Origin: JALYGY01 sp963800975
GTDB lineage: Bacteria > Actinomycetota > Rubrobacteria > Rubrobacterales > Rubrobacteraceae
Length of the DNA stretch: 64,000 nt
Reading direction: 5' to 3'
NCBI GenBank assembly: GCA_963800975.1
Contig: CAWDDB010000008.1
Span: forward strand, 930,001-994,000
Positions 57,405-64,000 of this stretch are shown in pieces. Position 1 is the stretch's first letter, and each line of letters begins with the position of its first letter. Position numbers and translations under genes: made by a program. The notes beneath the pieces were generated by a model. That model had not been told where the DNA came from. It searched no databases and saw nothing but the letters and a program-made list of their open reading frames with translations.

Positions 57405-58565
57405 TCATCCGCCCATCCCGACGCCCTGGGAGCGCTGCTCTACCTTGCCCTCCGTGTCGAGGGAAGGTGCGTACATGACCTCGGCCTTCTGGAACTCCTT
57501 AATGTTCTGATAGCCGGTGGTCGCCATGCTCATGCGCAACGCGCCCATCAGGTTGAGCGTCCCGTCGTTCTGGTGGGCCGGTCCGACCAGGATCTCCTCC
57601 AGGGTGCCAGTGGTCCTCGTGCTAATGCGGGTGCCCCGCGGAAGGGTTGGGTGGAAGGTCGCCATCCCCCAGGAGTAGCCGCGCCCCGGCGCTTCCTCCG
57701 CCTTCGCGAAGGCGCTGCCAAGCATAACGGCGTCCGCGCCGCAGGCGATGGCGCGGGCCACGTCACCGCCCGTGCGCATCCCGCCGTCGGCGATGACGTT
57801 CACGTATGCGCCGGTCTCGAGGTAGTGGCGCATCCGGGCCGCGGCCGCGTCGGCGACCGCGGTGGCCTGCGGCACCCCGACCCCGATCACGCCCCGCGTC
57901 GTGCAGATGCGCCCCGGCCCCACGCCGACGAGCACACCCACGGCGCCCGTGCGCATAAGGTGGAGCGCGGTCGAGTAGCTCGCGCAGCCACCGACGACGA
58001 CGGGCACGTTGAGCGAGGGCACGAACTCCATCAGGTTCAGCGGCTCGACCTTGGTCGAGACGTGCTCGGCCGAGACGACCGTGCCCTGCACGACCAGCAC
58101 GTCGAGGCCCGCCTCTATGGCCGCACTGTGGTAGCGCTCGACCCGCTGCGGCGTGAGGGAGGCCGCGGCTATGACGCCACGGTCCTTGATCTCCTGCACC
58201 CGGCGGAAGATCAACTCCTCCTTGATGGGCTCGGCGTAGATGTCTTGCATCACCCTCGTGGCCTTGGTCTCGGGCAGGCTCGCTATCTCCTCGAAGACGG
58301 GCCCGGGGTCCTCGTACCTGGTCTGCAAGCCCTCCAGGTTGAGGACGGCGAGGCCCCCTAGCGAACCTATGACGCCCGCCGTCGCGGGGTCAACCGCCGC
58401 GTCGAGCGCGCTGGCGAGGCACGGCAGGTCGAGGTGCAAATCGCCCAGGCTCCAGGATATGTCTATGTCCTCGGGGTCGCGAGTCCTGCGGCTCGGCACG
58501 ATGGCTACCTCGTTCAGGCCGTAGGCCCGCCGCGCCGTTTTCCCCCTCCCGATCTCAATCTCCAT
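57405..58565 (-). CDS. guaB3: GuaB3 family IMP dehydrogenase-related protein
   Basis: A 386-residue IMP dehydrogenase/GMP reductase family barrel of the GuaB3 class found in actinobacteria and cyanobacteria, without CBS domains. Key parts: YGLNEVAIVPSRRTRDPEDIDISW at the N-terminus, VGVGPGRICTTRGVIGVGVPQ (catalytic Cys loop) and VIADGGMRTGGDVARAIACGADAVMLGSAFA. The standard IMPDH loop GxGSxCxTR appears as GPGRICTTR. Depending on species, such proteins act as IMPDH-like or GMP-reductase-like enzymes. It is directly upstream of guaA. Confidence 0.9.
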   Translation of the reverse strand: MEIEIGRGKTARRAYGLNEVAIVPSRRTRDPEDIDISWSLGDLHLDLPCLASALDAAVDPATAGVIGSLGGLAVLNLEGLQTRYEDPGPVFEEIASLPETKATRVMQDIYAEPIKEELIFRRVQEIKDRGVIAAASLTPQRVERYHSAAIEAGLDVLVVQGTVVSAEHVSTKVEPLNLMEFVPSLNVPVVVGGCASYSTALHLMRTGAVGVLVGVGPGRICTTRGVIGVGVPQATAVADAAAARMRHYLETGAYVNVIADGGMRTGGDVARAIACGADAVMLGSAFAKAEEAPGRGYSWGMATFHPTLPRGTRISTRTTGTLEEILVGPAHQNDGTLNLMGALRMSMATTGYQNIKEFQKAEVMYAPSLDTEGKVEQRSQGVGMGG

Positions 58566-58612
58566 GTTCGTAACAGGACTCCTTTCCGGTCGCCGCGGGC
58601 AAGCGCGACAAA

Positions 58613-58638
58613 GCCCACGGAGAACGCGCTCCGTGGGC
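58613..58638 (-). terminator. 10-bp hairpin between the micropeptide genes and guaB3
   Basis: GCCCACGGAG and CTCCGTGGGC are perfect inverted copies around AACGCG. On the minus strand the stem is followed by TTTGTC, a short U-tract. It can terminate the micropeptide transcript 120 bases after its last gene; it could also act as a leader attenuator for guaB3. A second small inverted repeat, AACCGC (58658-58663) / GCGGTT (58672-58677), lies just before it. Confidence 0.55.
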
Positions 58639-58731
58639 CCCGATGTTGCTCTTTACCAACCGCTGCAAATCGCGGTTATGCTAACCCGCCATCTTTCGGC
58701 GGTCAAGCCGCCGACCGCTACGTACCCCGGC

Positions 58732-58812
58732 CTATACCACCCCAAGCAGGACGAGGATCACGACGACGACTAGTATGACCAGCAGCACGTAGATTACCGA
58801 GTTTAGGGACAC
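58732..58812 (-). CDS. 26-residue single-span membrane peptide, third in array
   Basis: An 81-nt frame from GTG 58812 to TAG 58732. The peptide begins MSLNSVIYVLLVILV and continues with a run of Val/Ile/Leu to a final LLGVV; it has no charged residue and forms a single membrane helix. AGGAAGAGAGG lies upstream of the start. It is the third of three tandem frames of exactly equal length, all with the same orientation and layout. The function is unknown; small stress-induced membrane peptides and type I toxin-like peptides have this appearance. Confidence 0.6.
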   Translation of the reverse strand: MSLNSVIYVLLVILVVVVILVLLGVV

Positions 58813-58840
58813 CCCTGCCTCTCTTCCTGTTCGCGGTCTG

Positions 58841-58921
58841 TCAGACGATCTGGAGGATGATGTATATGAGCAGGATGATCACCAGTACCGCGATCACCAG
58901 GTTTAGAACTCCACCCCTCAT
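58841..58921 (-). CDS. 26-residue single-span membrane peptide, second in array
   Basis: An 81-nt frame from ATG 58921 to TGA 58841, encoding MRGGVLNLVIAVLVIILL followed by IYIILQIV. One Arg at position 2 would orient the helix with the N-terminus in the cytoplasm. A strong ribosome site, AGGAGG, lies six bases upstream (GAAGGAGGAGAGAGATG). This is the best translation signal in the array and argues that these frames are really expressed. No family was recognised. Confidence 0.68.
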   Translation of the reverse strand: MRGGVLNLVIAVLVIILLIYIILQIV

Positions 58922-58946
58922 CTCTCTCCTCCTTCGGTAGGCCCTT

Positions 58947-59027
58947 CTACATGACGAACGGTATGGCTAGCACCGCCAGGAGGATGATTACCAGGATCGC
59001 GATGGTCACGCCAATTCCTCTACCCAT
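58947..59027 (-). CDS. 26-residue single-span membrane peptide, first in array
   Basis: An 81-nt frame from ATG 59027 to TAG 58947, encoding MGRGIGVTIAILVIILLA followed by VLAIPFVM. It shares the small N-terminal G/R cap and the I-x-VLVIILL-type core with the second peptide (ILVIILL versus VLVIILL), so the two may be duplicates. GAGG and GCGAGG lie close upstream. It is the first gene after a SigB-type promoter-like sequence at 59078-59102. Confidence 0.65.
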   Translation of the reverse strand: MGRGIGVTIAILVIILLAVLAIPFVM

Positions 59028-59077
59028 CCTCGCTGACCTCACTTCCTCCCGTTCGATCACCGCTTGCCGCGGAATAT

Positions 59078-59102
59078 ATACCCTATGAGACCCCGACGAA
59101 AC
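59078..59102 (-). promoter_or_regulatory. SigB-type promoter-like sequence for the micropeptide array
   Basis: The minus strand reads GTTTCG, 13 bases, GGGTAT. This matches the general stress sigma factor pattern known from Bacillus SigB and Streptomyces SigB-like factors (GTTT...GGGTA). A housekeeping reading, TATATT (59078-59073) with a poor -35, is also possible. Transcription would start near 59070, about 43 bases before the first micropeptide. Confidence 0.5.
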
Positions 59103-59119
59103 AGAAAGCGTTACAAAAG

Positions 59120-59145
59120 AACGGCGCCCCTTGCGGGGCGCCGTT
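59120..59145 (-). terminator. groEL: Intrinsic terminator of groEL
   Basis: AACGGCGCCCC and GGGGCGCCGTT are perfect 11-bp arms around TTGC. On the minus strand the stem is followed by CTTTTGTAAC, a usable U-tract. It isolates groEL from the micropeptide array. Confidence 0.85.
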
Positions 59146-59174
59146 CCGAATAAGTCTCTCCCTGTGAGAGAGCC

Positions 59175-60800
59175 TTACATCATCCCGCCCATGCCGCCGC
59201 CTGGCATCGCGGGCGCCTCGTCCTCGGGCTCGGCCACCACGACCTCGGTGGTGACGATGAGGCTACCGATGGAGGCCGCGTTCTGCAACGCGCTCCGCGT
59301 GACCATGGCGGGGTCGATGATGCCGGACGCCACCAGGTCCTCGTACTCCCCGCTCAGGGCGTTGAAGCCGAAGGAGTCGCTCTGCGACCGCACCTTGTCG
59401 ACAACCAGCGAGCCGTCGGCTCCGGCATTCTCGGCGATCTGGCGGATCGGCTCCTCAAGAGCCCGGTGCACGATGCGCGCGCCGGTCCTCTCGTCGCCGT
59501 CGAGCGTCCCGACGAGGTCGGCCACGGTGGTCTGGGCGTGCAGAAGTGCCACGCCGCCGCCGGGCACGATGCCCTCTTCCAGAGCGGCCCGGGTCGCGGA
59601 CAGGGCGTCCTCGACGCGGTGCTTGCGCTCCTTGAGCTCGGTCTCGGTCGCCGCGCCCACCTTGATGACGGCAACGCCGCCGGCGAGCTTGGCCAGCCGC
59701 TCCTGCAGCTTCTCCCGGTCGAAATCCGAGTCGGTGGTCTCGATCTCGCTCCGGATCTGGTTGATGCGGCCCCTGATAGCGTCCGCGTCGCCGCCGCCGT
59801 CGACGATGACGGTGTCGTCCTTGGTGATGACGATCCTGCGGGCGCTGCCGAGCTGCGAGAGCTGGGTGTTCTCGAGCTTGAGGCCGAGCTCCTCGGTGAT
59901 GACCTCGCCGCCGGTGAGGATGGCGATGTCCTCGAGCATCCTCTTGCGCCTGTCACCGAAGCCGGGGGCCTTGACCGCAGCAGCGGTGAACGTGCCCCTG
60001 AGCTTGTTGACGATGAGCGTCGCGAGCGCCTCGCCCTCGACATCCTCGGAGACGATGAGGAGCGGGCGGTTGCTCTGCATGACCGAGTTGAGGACGGGCA
60101 AGAGGTCCTGAACGTTGCCGACCTTCTGGTTGGCGATCAGGATGTAGGGCTCGTCCAGCACGGCCTCCATGCGCTCCTGATCCGTGACGAAGTAGGGGCT
60201 CAGGTAGCCCTTGTCGAACTGCATGCCCTCGGTGAACTCGAGCTCGAGCCCGAAGGTCTGCCCCTCCTCGACGTTGACCACGCCGTCCTTGCCAACCTTG
60301 TCTATGGCGTCGGCGATCACGTTGCCGACCTCATCCGAGCGGGCGCTGATGGCGCCCACCCGCGCGATCTCGTCCCTGCCAGAGATCTCCTTGGACTGGC
60401 TCCTGATCGCCTCGACAGCGCCCTCGACGGCCTTGTCGATGCCGGCGCGCAGGATGACAGGGTTCGCGCCCGCGGCCACGTTCTTGAGGCCCTCGCGCAC
60501 GATGGTCTGCGCCAACACGGTCGCCGTCGTCGTCCCGTCACCGGCGATGTCGTTGGTCTTGGTGGCGACCTCCTTGACGAGCTGCGCCCCCTGGTTCTCG
60601 AAGATGTCCTCGAGCTCGATCTCCCGCGCGATCGTCACCCCGTCGTTGGTGATCGTCGGGGATCCGAACTTCTTGTCCAGCACCACGTACTGGCCCTTGG
60701 GACCGAGCGTTACCTTGACCGCGTCGGCGAGCTTGTTTACCCCCGCCTCTAGCGCCCGGCGCGCCTCGGTGTCGAACCGTAGTTCTTTATGCGCCACCAC
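59175..60800 (-). CDS. groEL: 60 kDa chaperonin GroEL
   Basis: A 541-residue type I chaperonin, normal length, ending in the GGMGGMM tail. Nucleotide-site residues are in VTLGPKGQYVVLDK and AGDGTTTATVLAQ, and the apical domain contains PYFVTDQERMEAVLDEPYILI. The start is a GTG at 60800 with AGGAGG just upstream. No groES is adjacent, so this copy is a monocistronic groEL as in many actinobacteria with groES-groEL1 elsewhere. A CIRCE operator and TATACT -10 lie upstream, so HrcA repression is likely. Confidence 0.96.
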   Translation of the reverse strand: MVAHKELRFDTEARRALEAGVNKLADAVKVTLGPKGQYVVLDKKFGSPTITNDGVTIAREIELEDIFENQGAQLVKEVATKTNDIAGDGTTTATVLAQTIVREGLKNVAAGANPVILRAGIDKAVEGAVEAIRSQSKEISGRDEIARVGAISARSDEVGNVIADAIDKVGKDGVVNVEEGQTFGLELEFTEGMQFDKGYLSPYFVTDQERMEAVLDEPYILIANQKVGNVQDLLPVLNSVMQSNRPLLIVSEDVEGEALATLIVNKLRGTFTAAAVKAPGFGDRRKRMLEDIAILTGGEVITEELGLKLENTQLSQLGSARRIVITKDDTVIVDGGGDADAIRGRINQIRSEIETTDSDFDREKLQERLAKLAGGVAVIKVGAATETELKERKHRVEDALSATRAALEEGIVPGGGVALLHAQTTVADLVGTLDGDERTGARIVHRALEEPIRQIAENAGADGSLVVDKVRSQSDSFGFNALSGEYEDLVASGIIDPAMVTRSALQNAASIGSLIVTTEVVVAEPEDEAPAMPGGGMGGMM

Positions 60801-60845
60801 AGACCTCCTCTGCTAAACTACACGACGCACGATTGTTACGACGTT

Positions 60846-60870
60846 TGGCACTCTAGTAAGTAGAGTGCCA
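60846..60870. promoter_or_regulatory. CIRCE operator (HrcA site)
   Basis: TGGCACTC-N9-GAGTGCCA, a perfect 8+8 inverted repeat with the canonical nine-base spacer, matching the CIRCE consensus core GCACTC-N9-GAGTGC. It lies 46 bases before the groEL start and just downstream of its expected transcription start. HrcA binding here represses groEL in the absence of heat stress. Confidence 0.93.
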
Positions 60871-60879
60871 GCGTGAGAG

Positions 60880-60887
60880 AGTATATT
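60880..60887. promoter_or_regulatory. Overlapping divergent -10 elements of groEL and the zinc-ribbon gene
   Basis: AGTATATT carries TATATT on the plus strand (60882-60887) and TATACT on the minus strand (60885-60880). The first would start the zinc-ribbon transcript near 60895; the second would start groEL near 60873, just before CIRCE. The two polymerases compete for the same DNA. Confidence 0.5.
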
Positions 60888-60910
60888 CCTAGAGGGGTAG
60901 TAATTCAAAC

Positions 60911-61174
60911 GTGAGCGCCGGGGGCGTCTTTAGCGTGGACCGGATACCGAGCCTGAGCAGGATCCCCAAGGAGCTGGGCCGCGAGGAACGCCCGTGCGAG
61001 CGCTGCGAGGCGCGCACCGAGCACATCCTCTACCGGGTCCCCAAGAAGGTCGTGCTGGTCTACCTCAAGAACCATCCCGAGAACGTGCACGCCACATGCA
61101 TCGAGTGCGCCCGCAGCACAGTCCTGGTCGGAGAAGAGCGAGAGCGCATCCTCTCGTCTCCCCCGGACGCCTGA
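60911..61174 (+). CDS. Small zinc-ribbon protein
   Basis: An 87-residue protein with two CxxC pairs, ERPCERCEARTEHILYRVPKK (about 29-32) and ATCIECARSTVLVGEE (about 62-65), forming a probable zinc ribbon of rubredoxin-like layout with a strand-rich insert. The family is not one I can name. The GTG start lies just past a divergent promoter shared with groEL and the CIRCE site, so it may be heat or HrcA responsive. Its ribosome site (AGAGGGG) is 13 bases away, rather far. Confidence 0.7.
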   Translation: MSAGGVFSVDRIPSLSRIPKELGREERPCERCEARTEHILYRVPKKVVLVYLKNHPENVHATCIECARSTVLVGEERERILSSPPDA

Positions 61175-61241
61175 ACGCACACCCCAAGAACCCGAAGGCC
61201 TACAACAGAGACCATCCTCTCGGCTAACCGTTTACCCGCCC

Positions 61242-62999
61242 CTACTCGGCGGTCGTGGCCTCAGCCGAAGCGCTAGCGGTGGCCTCAGGGGTCGTGGCTT
61301 CGGGTTCTACGCTCTCGCTATCCTCATCCGTCTCGGGCTCGGGCGTGGTCTCCTCTTCCTCCGGTTCTTCCTCGGGCGGGGCCGAGCTCCCGTCAGGCTC
61401 CTCGCCTCTGGGCTCCTCACTTCCAGGCTTATCTTCCTTCGGCCTATCGTCTTCGGGTTTCTCTTCTCCCGGCTCGTTGCCGCCGGGCTCCTGCTGCCCG
61501 GGCTCTGCGCTGGGGCTTTCTCCCGGGTTCCCGAGTTGCTCCCGCGGCTTTTTGTCGGGCCGGTCGCTTCGTTCTTTCGGAGGGTCGTTCTCGGGTGCCG
61601 GGGGCTCGGGCTCCGCTTTCGGATCCTGTTCCCGAAGCGGCCGCTGGACATCGTCCTCCGGCGGCGAGTCGGGAGGCTGCTCGTCGCGCGGCGGCGGCTT
61701 GCCGGGGGTCTCGGGATCGGCAGATGGCTGAGCCGGGGGCCGAGGTTTCGGATCTGGCGCGGCCTTCGCGGGGTCCTGGGGCGAGTTCTTTCCCGCCGTC
61801 CGGCTGTGATGCGCCGGGGTGGTGGGCTTCGAGGATCCGCCAACCCTCTCCGGATGGCCGGCCTGGCGGCCGCGCGCGCGTCCCTCGACGGCGGGGCTGG
61901 GGGCCGGTTTCTGCGAGTCCGTGTCGAGGTCGGGCCTCGCCCCGGCTTCCTTCGCTTCGGGCCAGCTGGGGTCGCCGGTGGAGGGGATCGGAGCTCCCGG
62001 TCGCGCGACCTCGCAGTAGTGGGCCTTCGACCCACCGCCGAGGACACCGCCTCCGGACTTCAGCCATTCGAGAAGGGGATACGGGTTCATGGCGCCGGAG
62101 GACAGGTAGCTTCTCGTCCCCGTCGCGTCGTACCATCCCAGGTGCAGGTGCGGCGGGAAGAGCCCGCGGGTTCCCTCGGGACCCTGTCCCGTGTCTCCGG
62201 CGTACCCGAGAACCTGGCCCGCCTGGACCGTTGCCCCTAGCGGCAGGACGCTCCCCCGCCTGAGATGCGCGTAGTAAAAGAGATCCCCCTCCCTTACCGG
62301 CCCGACCGAGTACGCGGCGCGCAGCATCACGGCGTAACCGCCAAGGGAGTTCCAGCCGTTGCCGTTGGAGCCCGCGACCGGAACGATGGTGCCATCCGTG
62401 ACGGCGTATTCAGGGGTCCCGGAGGGAACCATGAGGTCGGTTCCCTCGTGTCCGCCCTGCGGCCGCGGCGCTCCCCAGGTGTCGCCGTAGGAGTTCGTGT
62501 TCCTCATGGGAAGCGGGAAGACGAGCCTGTTGCCAGCCGGATACCTTACGAGGTTCCCGCAGACCGGCCCGGAAGTCGGCGCGGCTTCCGTAGTGGCCGG
62601 GGCATCCGAAGTCGTCGGTGTCGCGGCGGGCGGATCGGGGGGCGTCGGCCGGTAGAACGTCGCGGCGCCCCCGCCAGACGGAGTCGTGGCAGCACCGGAG
62701 ATCTCACGCCTCAGATGCCTCGCGAAGGCGGGCCGCCCCGACTCCTCGCGCGGCGCGTGGCTCACGGCAGGTACGCCGACGCCGGTGTCTGAAGGTTCCG
62801 CAATCGCTTGCGAGGTATCCTCCTGTCCCGTAACGCTTTCGGCCGGTTCGGAGGCGAGGGTTTTGGGCTCTGCCGCCGGACTCCCCAGCTGCACAAGAGC
62901 GCCCAGGACGGACAGCACGACCAGCAAGTAAGCCAGCCTCGTCCACCCGAAACCGGTCAAGCGCCCTCCCCAACACTCGGCAACATCCTTCAGCGGCAC
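61242..62999 (-). CDS. M23 family peptidase with long acidic proline-rich tail
   Basis: A 585-residue exported protein. After an N-terminal membrane segment (RLAYLLVVLSVLGALVQLG) and a low-complexity linker comes an M23/LytM domain (about 150-320) with the zinc ligands in GGHEGTDLMVPSG (HxxxD) and PPHLHLGWYD (HxH), so it should be an active peptidoglycan endopeptidase. The last 240 residues are Pro, Glu, Asp, Lys and Ser rich with no predicted fold, a likely cell-wall spacer. Start: GTG 62999 or, better spaced from GGAGGG, TTG 62960. Confidence 0.85.
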   Translation of the reverse strand: MPLKDVAECWGGRLTGFGWTRLAYLLVVLSVLGALVQLGSPAAEPKTLASEPAESVTGQEDTSQAIAEPSDTGVGVPAVSHAPREESGRPAFARHLRREISGAATTPSGGGAATFYRPTPPDPPAATPTTSDAPATTEAAPTSGPVCGNLVRYPAGNRLVFPLPMRNTNSYGDTWGAPRPQGGHEGTDLMVPSGTPEYAVTDGTIVPVAGSNGNGWNSLGGYAVMLRAAYSVGPVREGDLFYYAHLRRGSVLPLGATVQAGQVLGYAGDTGQGPEGTRGLFPPHLHLGWYDATGTRSYLSSGAMNPYPLLEWLKSGGGVLGGGSKAHYCEVARPGAPIPSTGDPSWPEAKEAGARPDLDTDSQKPAPSPAVEGRARGRQAGHPERVGGSSKPTTPAHHSRTAGKNSPQDPAKAAPDPKPRPPAQPSADPETPGKPPPRDEQPPDSPPEDDVQRPLREQDPKAEPEPPAPENDPPKERSDRPDKKPREQLGNPGESPSAEPGQQEPGGNEPGEEKPEDDRPKEDKPGSEEPRGEEPDGSSAPPEEEPEEEETTPEPETDEDSESVEPEATTPEATASASAEATTAE

Positions 63000-63111
63000 A
63001 TCCCACTCTCACAGATGGAGTGCCCAAGGTCAAGATAGGACAGCACTCCGGGGCGATGCGGAACTGCCGTCGATGGCGAAACCTAGGTACTTCCGGGGAA
63101 CATCGGGAGTA

Positions 63112-63141
63112 GGGAGTCGGGTTTACCTTTTCCCGACTCCC
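63112..63141. repeat. Copy of the GGGAGTCGGG inverted repeat
   Basis: GGGAGTCGGG (63112-63121) and CCCGACTCCC (63132-63141) form a perfect 10-bp stem around TTTACCTTTT. The same two arms occur at 57368-57377 and 57393-57402 near guaA, so this is a dispersed element. It lies between the M23 gene and tsaD. Confidence 0.6.
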
Positions 63142-63144
63142 GAA

Positions 63145-63175
63145 GGAGATGGGGGAGGCCGGCCTCCCCATCTCC
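63145..63175 (-). terminator. tsaD: Near-perfect palindrome downstream of tsaD
   Basis: GGAGATGGGGGAGGCC (63145-63160) meets GGCCTCCCCATCTCC (63161-63175), a 15-bp palindrome with one extra G, three bases after the tsaD stop. It should terminate tsaD on the minus strand. Confidence 0.65.
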
Positions 63176-63178
63176 GCA

Positions 63179-64000
63179 CTACACGCTGCGCGCGTTCAGG
63201 CTCAGGTAGTTGGGGTAGGCGATGGCGGGGGTGAAAGGCGCGGCGGCGCCTATCATGGCGGCGTTGTCCGTGCAGAGATCGGAGGGTGGGATCACGAGTT
63301 TCGTGCCGAGCCTGGCCGACTCCTGCCGCAGGGTCTGCCGCAACAGGGCGTTGGCGGCGACTCCGCCGGCGACCACGATCGCCGGCGCCTCGTGCAGGTC
63401 CGCCGCGCGCCAAAGCTTGCGCGAAAGTGCCTCGACGACCGCCGCCTCGTAGCTCGCGGCGAGGTGCGGCAGCTCCTCCCTGGTTTGCTCCTCGCCCAGG
63501 TCCTTAAGCCTGTAGAGGAGGCTCGTCTTTAGGCCGGAGAAGCTGAAGTCCAGGTTGTCCCTGGCTTTCAGCGCCACCGGGAACTCGTAGCGATCACTCT
63601 CCCCGCTCTGGGCGGCCATCTGCAGCGCGGGTCCGCCGGGGAAGCCGAGGCCGAGCATGCGGGCGCCTTTGTCGAGGGCCTCGCCCGCGGCGTCGTCCAG
63701 CGTCTCCCCGAGCAGGCCCATCTCGTGGTCCCGGTCCACGGAGTAAAGAGCGGTGTGGCCGCCCGAGGCGATCAGGGCGACGAAGGGCGGCTCCAGGGTC
63801 GGGTCGGCCAGGTAGGCGGCCGCGACGTGGCCCTCGAGGTGGTTGACCGGTACTAGCGGTAGCGAGCGGGCGTAAGCGACGCCCTTGGCCGACGCGACCC
63901 CGACGAGCAGCGCCCCGATCAGGCCGGGCCTGACGGTAACCGCGACGCGTTCTACTTCGTCCAGCCCGATCCCCGCGTCGGCGAGCGAGCGTTCGATCAC
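63179..64000 (-). CDS. tsaD: tRNA N6-adenosine threonylcarbamoyltransferase (TsaD), 5' partial
   Basis: The frame is open through the window edge, and the visible 273 residues are the C-terminal four-fifths of TsaD/Kae1, which completes t6A37 in ANN-decoding tRNAs. Visible motifs: AVTVRPGLIGALLVGVASAKGVAY, the metal site VNHLEGHVAAAY (His-x3-His), ALIASGGHTALY, GETLDDAAGEALDKGARMLGLGFPGG and the C-terminal LCTDNAAMIG Asp. The N-terminal part lies beyond base 64000. Confidence 0.95.
   Translation of the reverse strand: MIERSLADAGIGLDEVERVAVTVRPGLIGALLVGVASAKGVAYARSLPLVPVNHLEGHVAAAYLADPTLEPPFVALIASGGHTALYSVDRDHEMGLLGETLDDAAGEALDKGARMLGLGFPGGPALQMAAQSGESDRYEFPVALKARDNLDFSFSGLKTSLLYRLKDLGEEQTREELPHLAASYEAAVVEALSRKLWRAADLHEAPAIVVAGGVAANALLRQTLRQESARLGTKLVIPPSDLCTDNAAMIGAAAPFTPAIAYPNYLSLNARSV

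Noticed and set aside
58566..58740. Purine riboswitch before guaB3
   Set aside because: The hairpins are simple perfect stems and lack the three-way junction and the conserved loop sequences of purine aptamers.
1..64000. CRISPR arrays, tRNA or rRNA genes, insertion sequences, integrases and attachment sites
   Set aside because: I found no regular spaced repeats, no tRNA-like TPsiC arm with a matching acceptor, and no transposase or integrase motif in any frame.

Overview
The window is GC-rich, gene-dense bacterial chromosome. I infer a Rubrobacter-like, deep-branching actinobacterium from several features together: a long CBS-DRTGG pyrophosphatase, a crtI-crtB carotenoid pair, the GatCAB amidotransferase genes, a GuaB3-type IMP dehydrogenase relative, a long ACT-type SerA, frequent GTG/TTG starts with GTGA/TAGTG overlaps, extended -10 promoters and probable leaderless starts. 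This is an inference from gene families; no rRNA gene is present to test it. I see no tRNA, rRNA, CRISPR array, insertion sequence or phage gene.

Layout. 1-2.4 kb: tail of a sulfatase, fabI, then (minus) a TMEM175-like channel and a SnoaL-like protein. 2.4-5.1 kb (minus): rpsF-rpsR-rplI and dnaB, without the usual ssb. 5.2-12.1 kb (plus): an ABC ATPase-acetyltransferase-FtsX permease operon with overlapping stops and starts, a second acetyltransferase, a membrane-anchored alpha/beta hydrolase and a Yip1-family protein. 12.1-17.0 kb: a TolB-like propeller protein, a DoxX protein, a cysteine-dioxygenase-like cupin and a large XRE-STAND-TPR regulator. 17-21 kb: a frameshifted rRNA methyltransferase, then crtI-crtB. 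20.8-26.8 kb: a SAM-I riboswitch controlling a homocysteine methyltransferase/MTHFR fusion and metH. 26.7-30.6 kb (minus): a class V aminotransferase-serA operon ending in a 70-residue protein, and a DUF4230 protein. 30.6-34.2 kb (minus): gatB (frameshifted), a degenerate IlvD relative and a MOSC protein. 34.2-39.3 kb: an FHA-GGDEF protein, a phospholipase D protein, and an HdeD / AI-2E (frameshifted) / HdeD set. 39.3-49.5 kb (minus): gatC-gatA, two surface-sugar glycosyltransferases with coiled-coil tails, a pyrophosphatase-folD pair and pcrA. 49.5-55.6 kb (minus): an Rrf2 regulator and methyltransferase, then pstSCAB-phoU behind a PHO-box-like promoter. 55.6-60.9 kb (minus): a palindrome-rich locus, guaB3-guaA, three tandem 26-residue membrane peptides, and groEL with a CIRCE operator. 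60.9-64 kb: a zinc-ribbon protein, an M23 peptidase with a long acidic proline-rich tail, and the 3' part of tsaD.

The most novel signal is at 58732-59102. Three consecutive 81-nt reading frames each encode a 26-residue, single-span hydrophobic peptide. They sit behind a sequence resembling a stress-sigma (SigB-type) promoter and are too short for most gene finders. Other items worth attention: a riboswitch expression platform that combines a terminator with a sequestered ribosome binding site; a guaA ribosome binding site buried in a perfect hairpin; a densely palindromic, possibly RNA-coding locus at 55622-55785; mirror-image divergent promoters; and an IlvD relative without its cofactor motif.

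Four conserved genes (rlmI-like, gatB, AI-2E transporter, a glycosyltransferase) are each broken by one small indel. Because gatB should be essential and the breaks lie in GC-rich or repetitive runs, assembly error is the simplest explanation.
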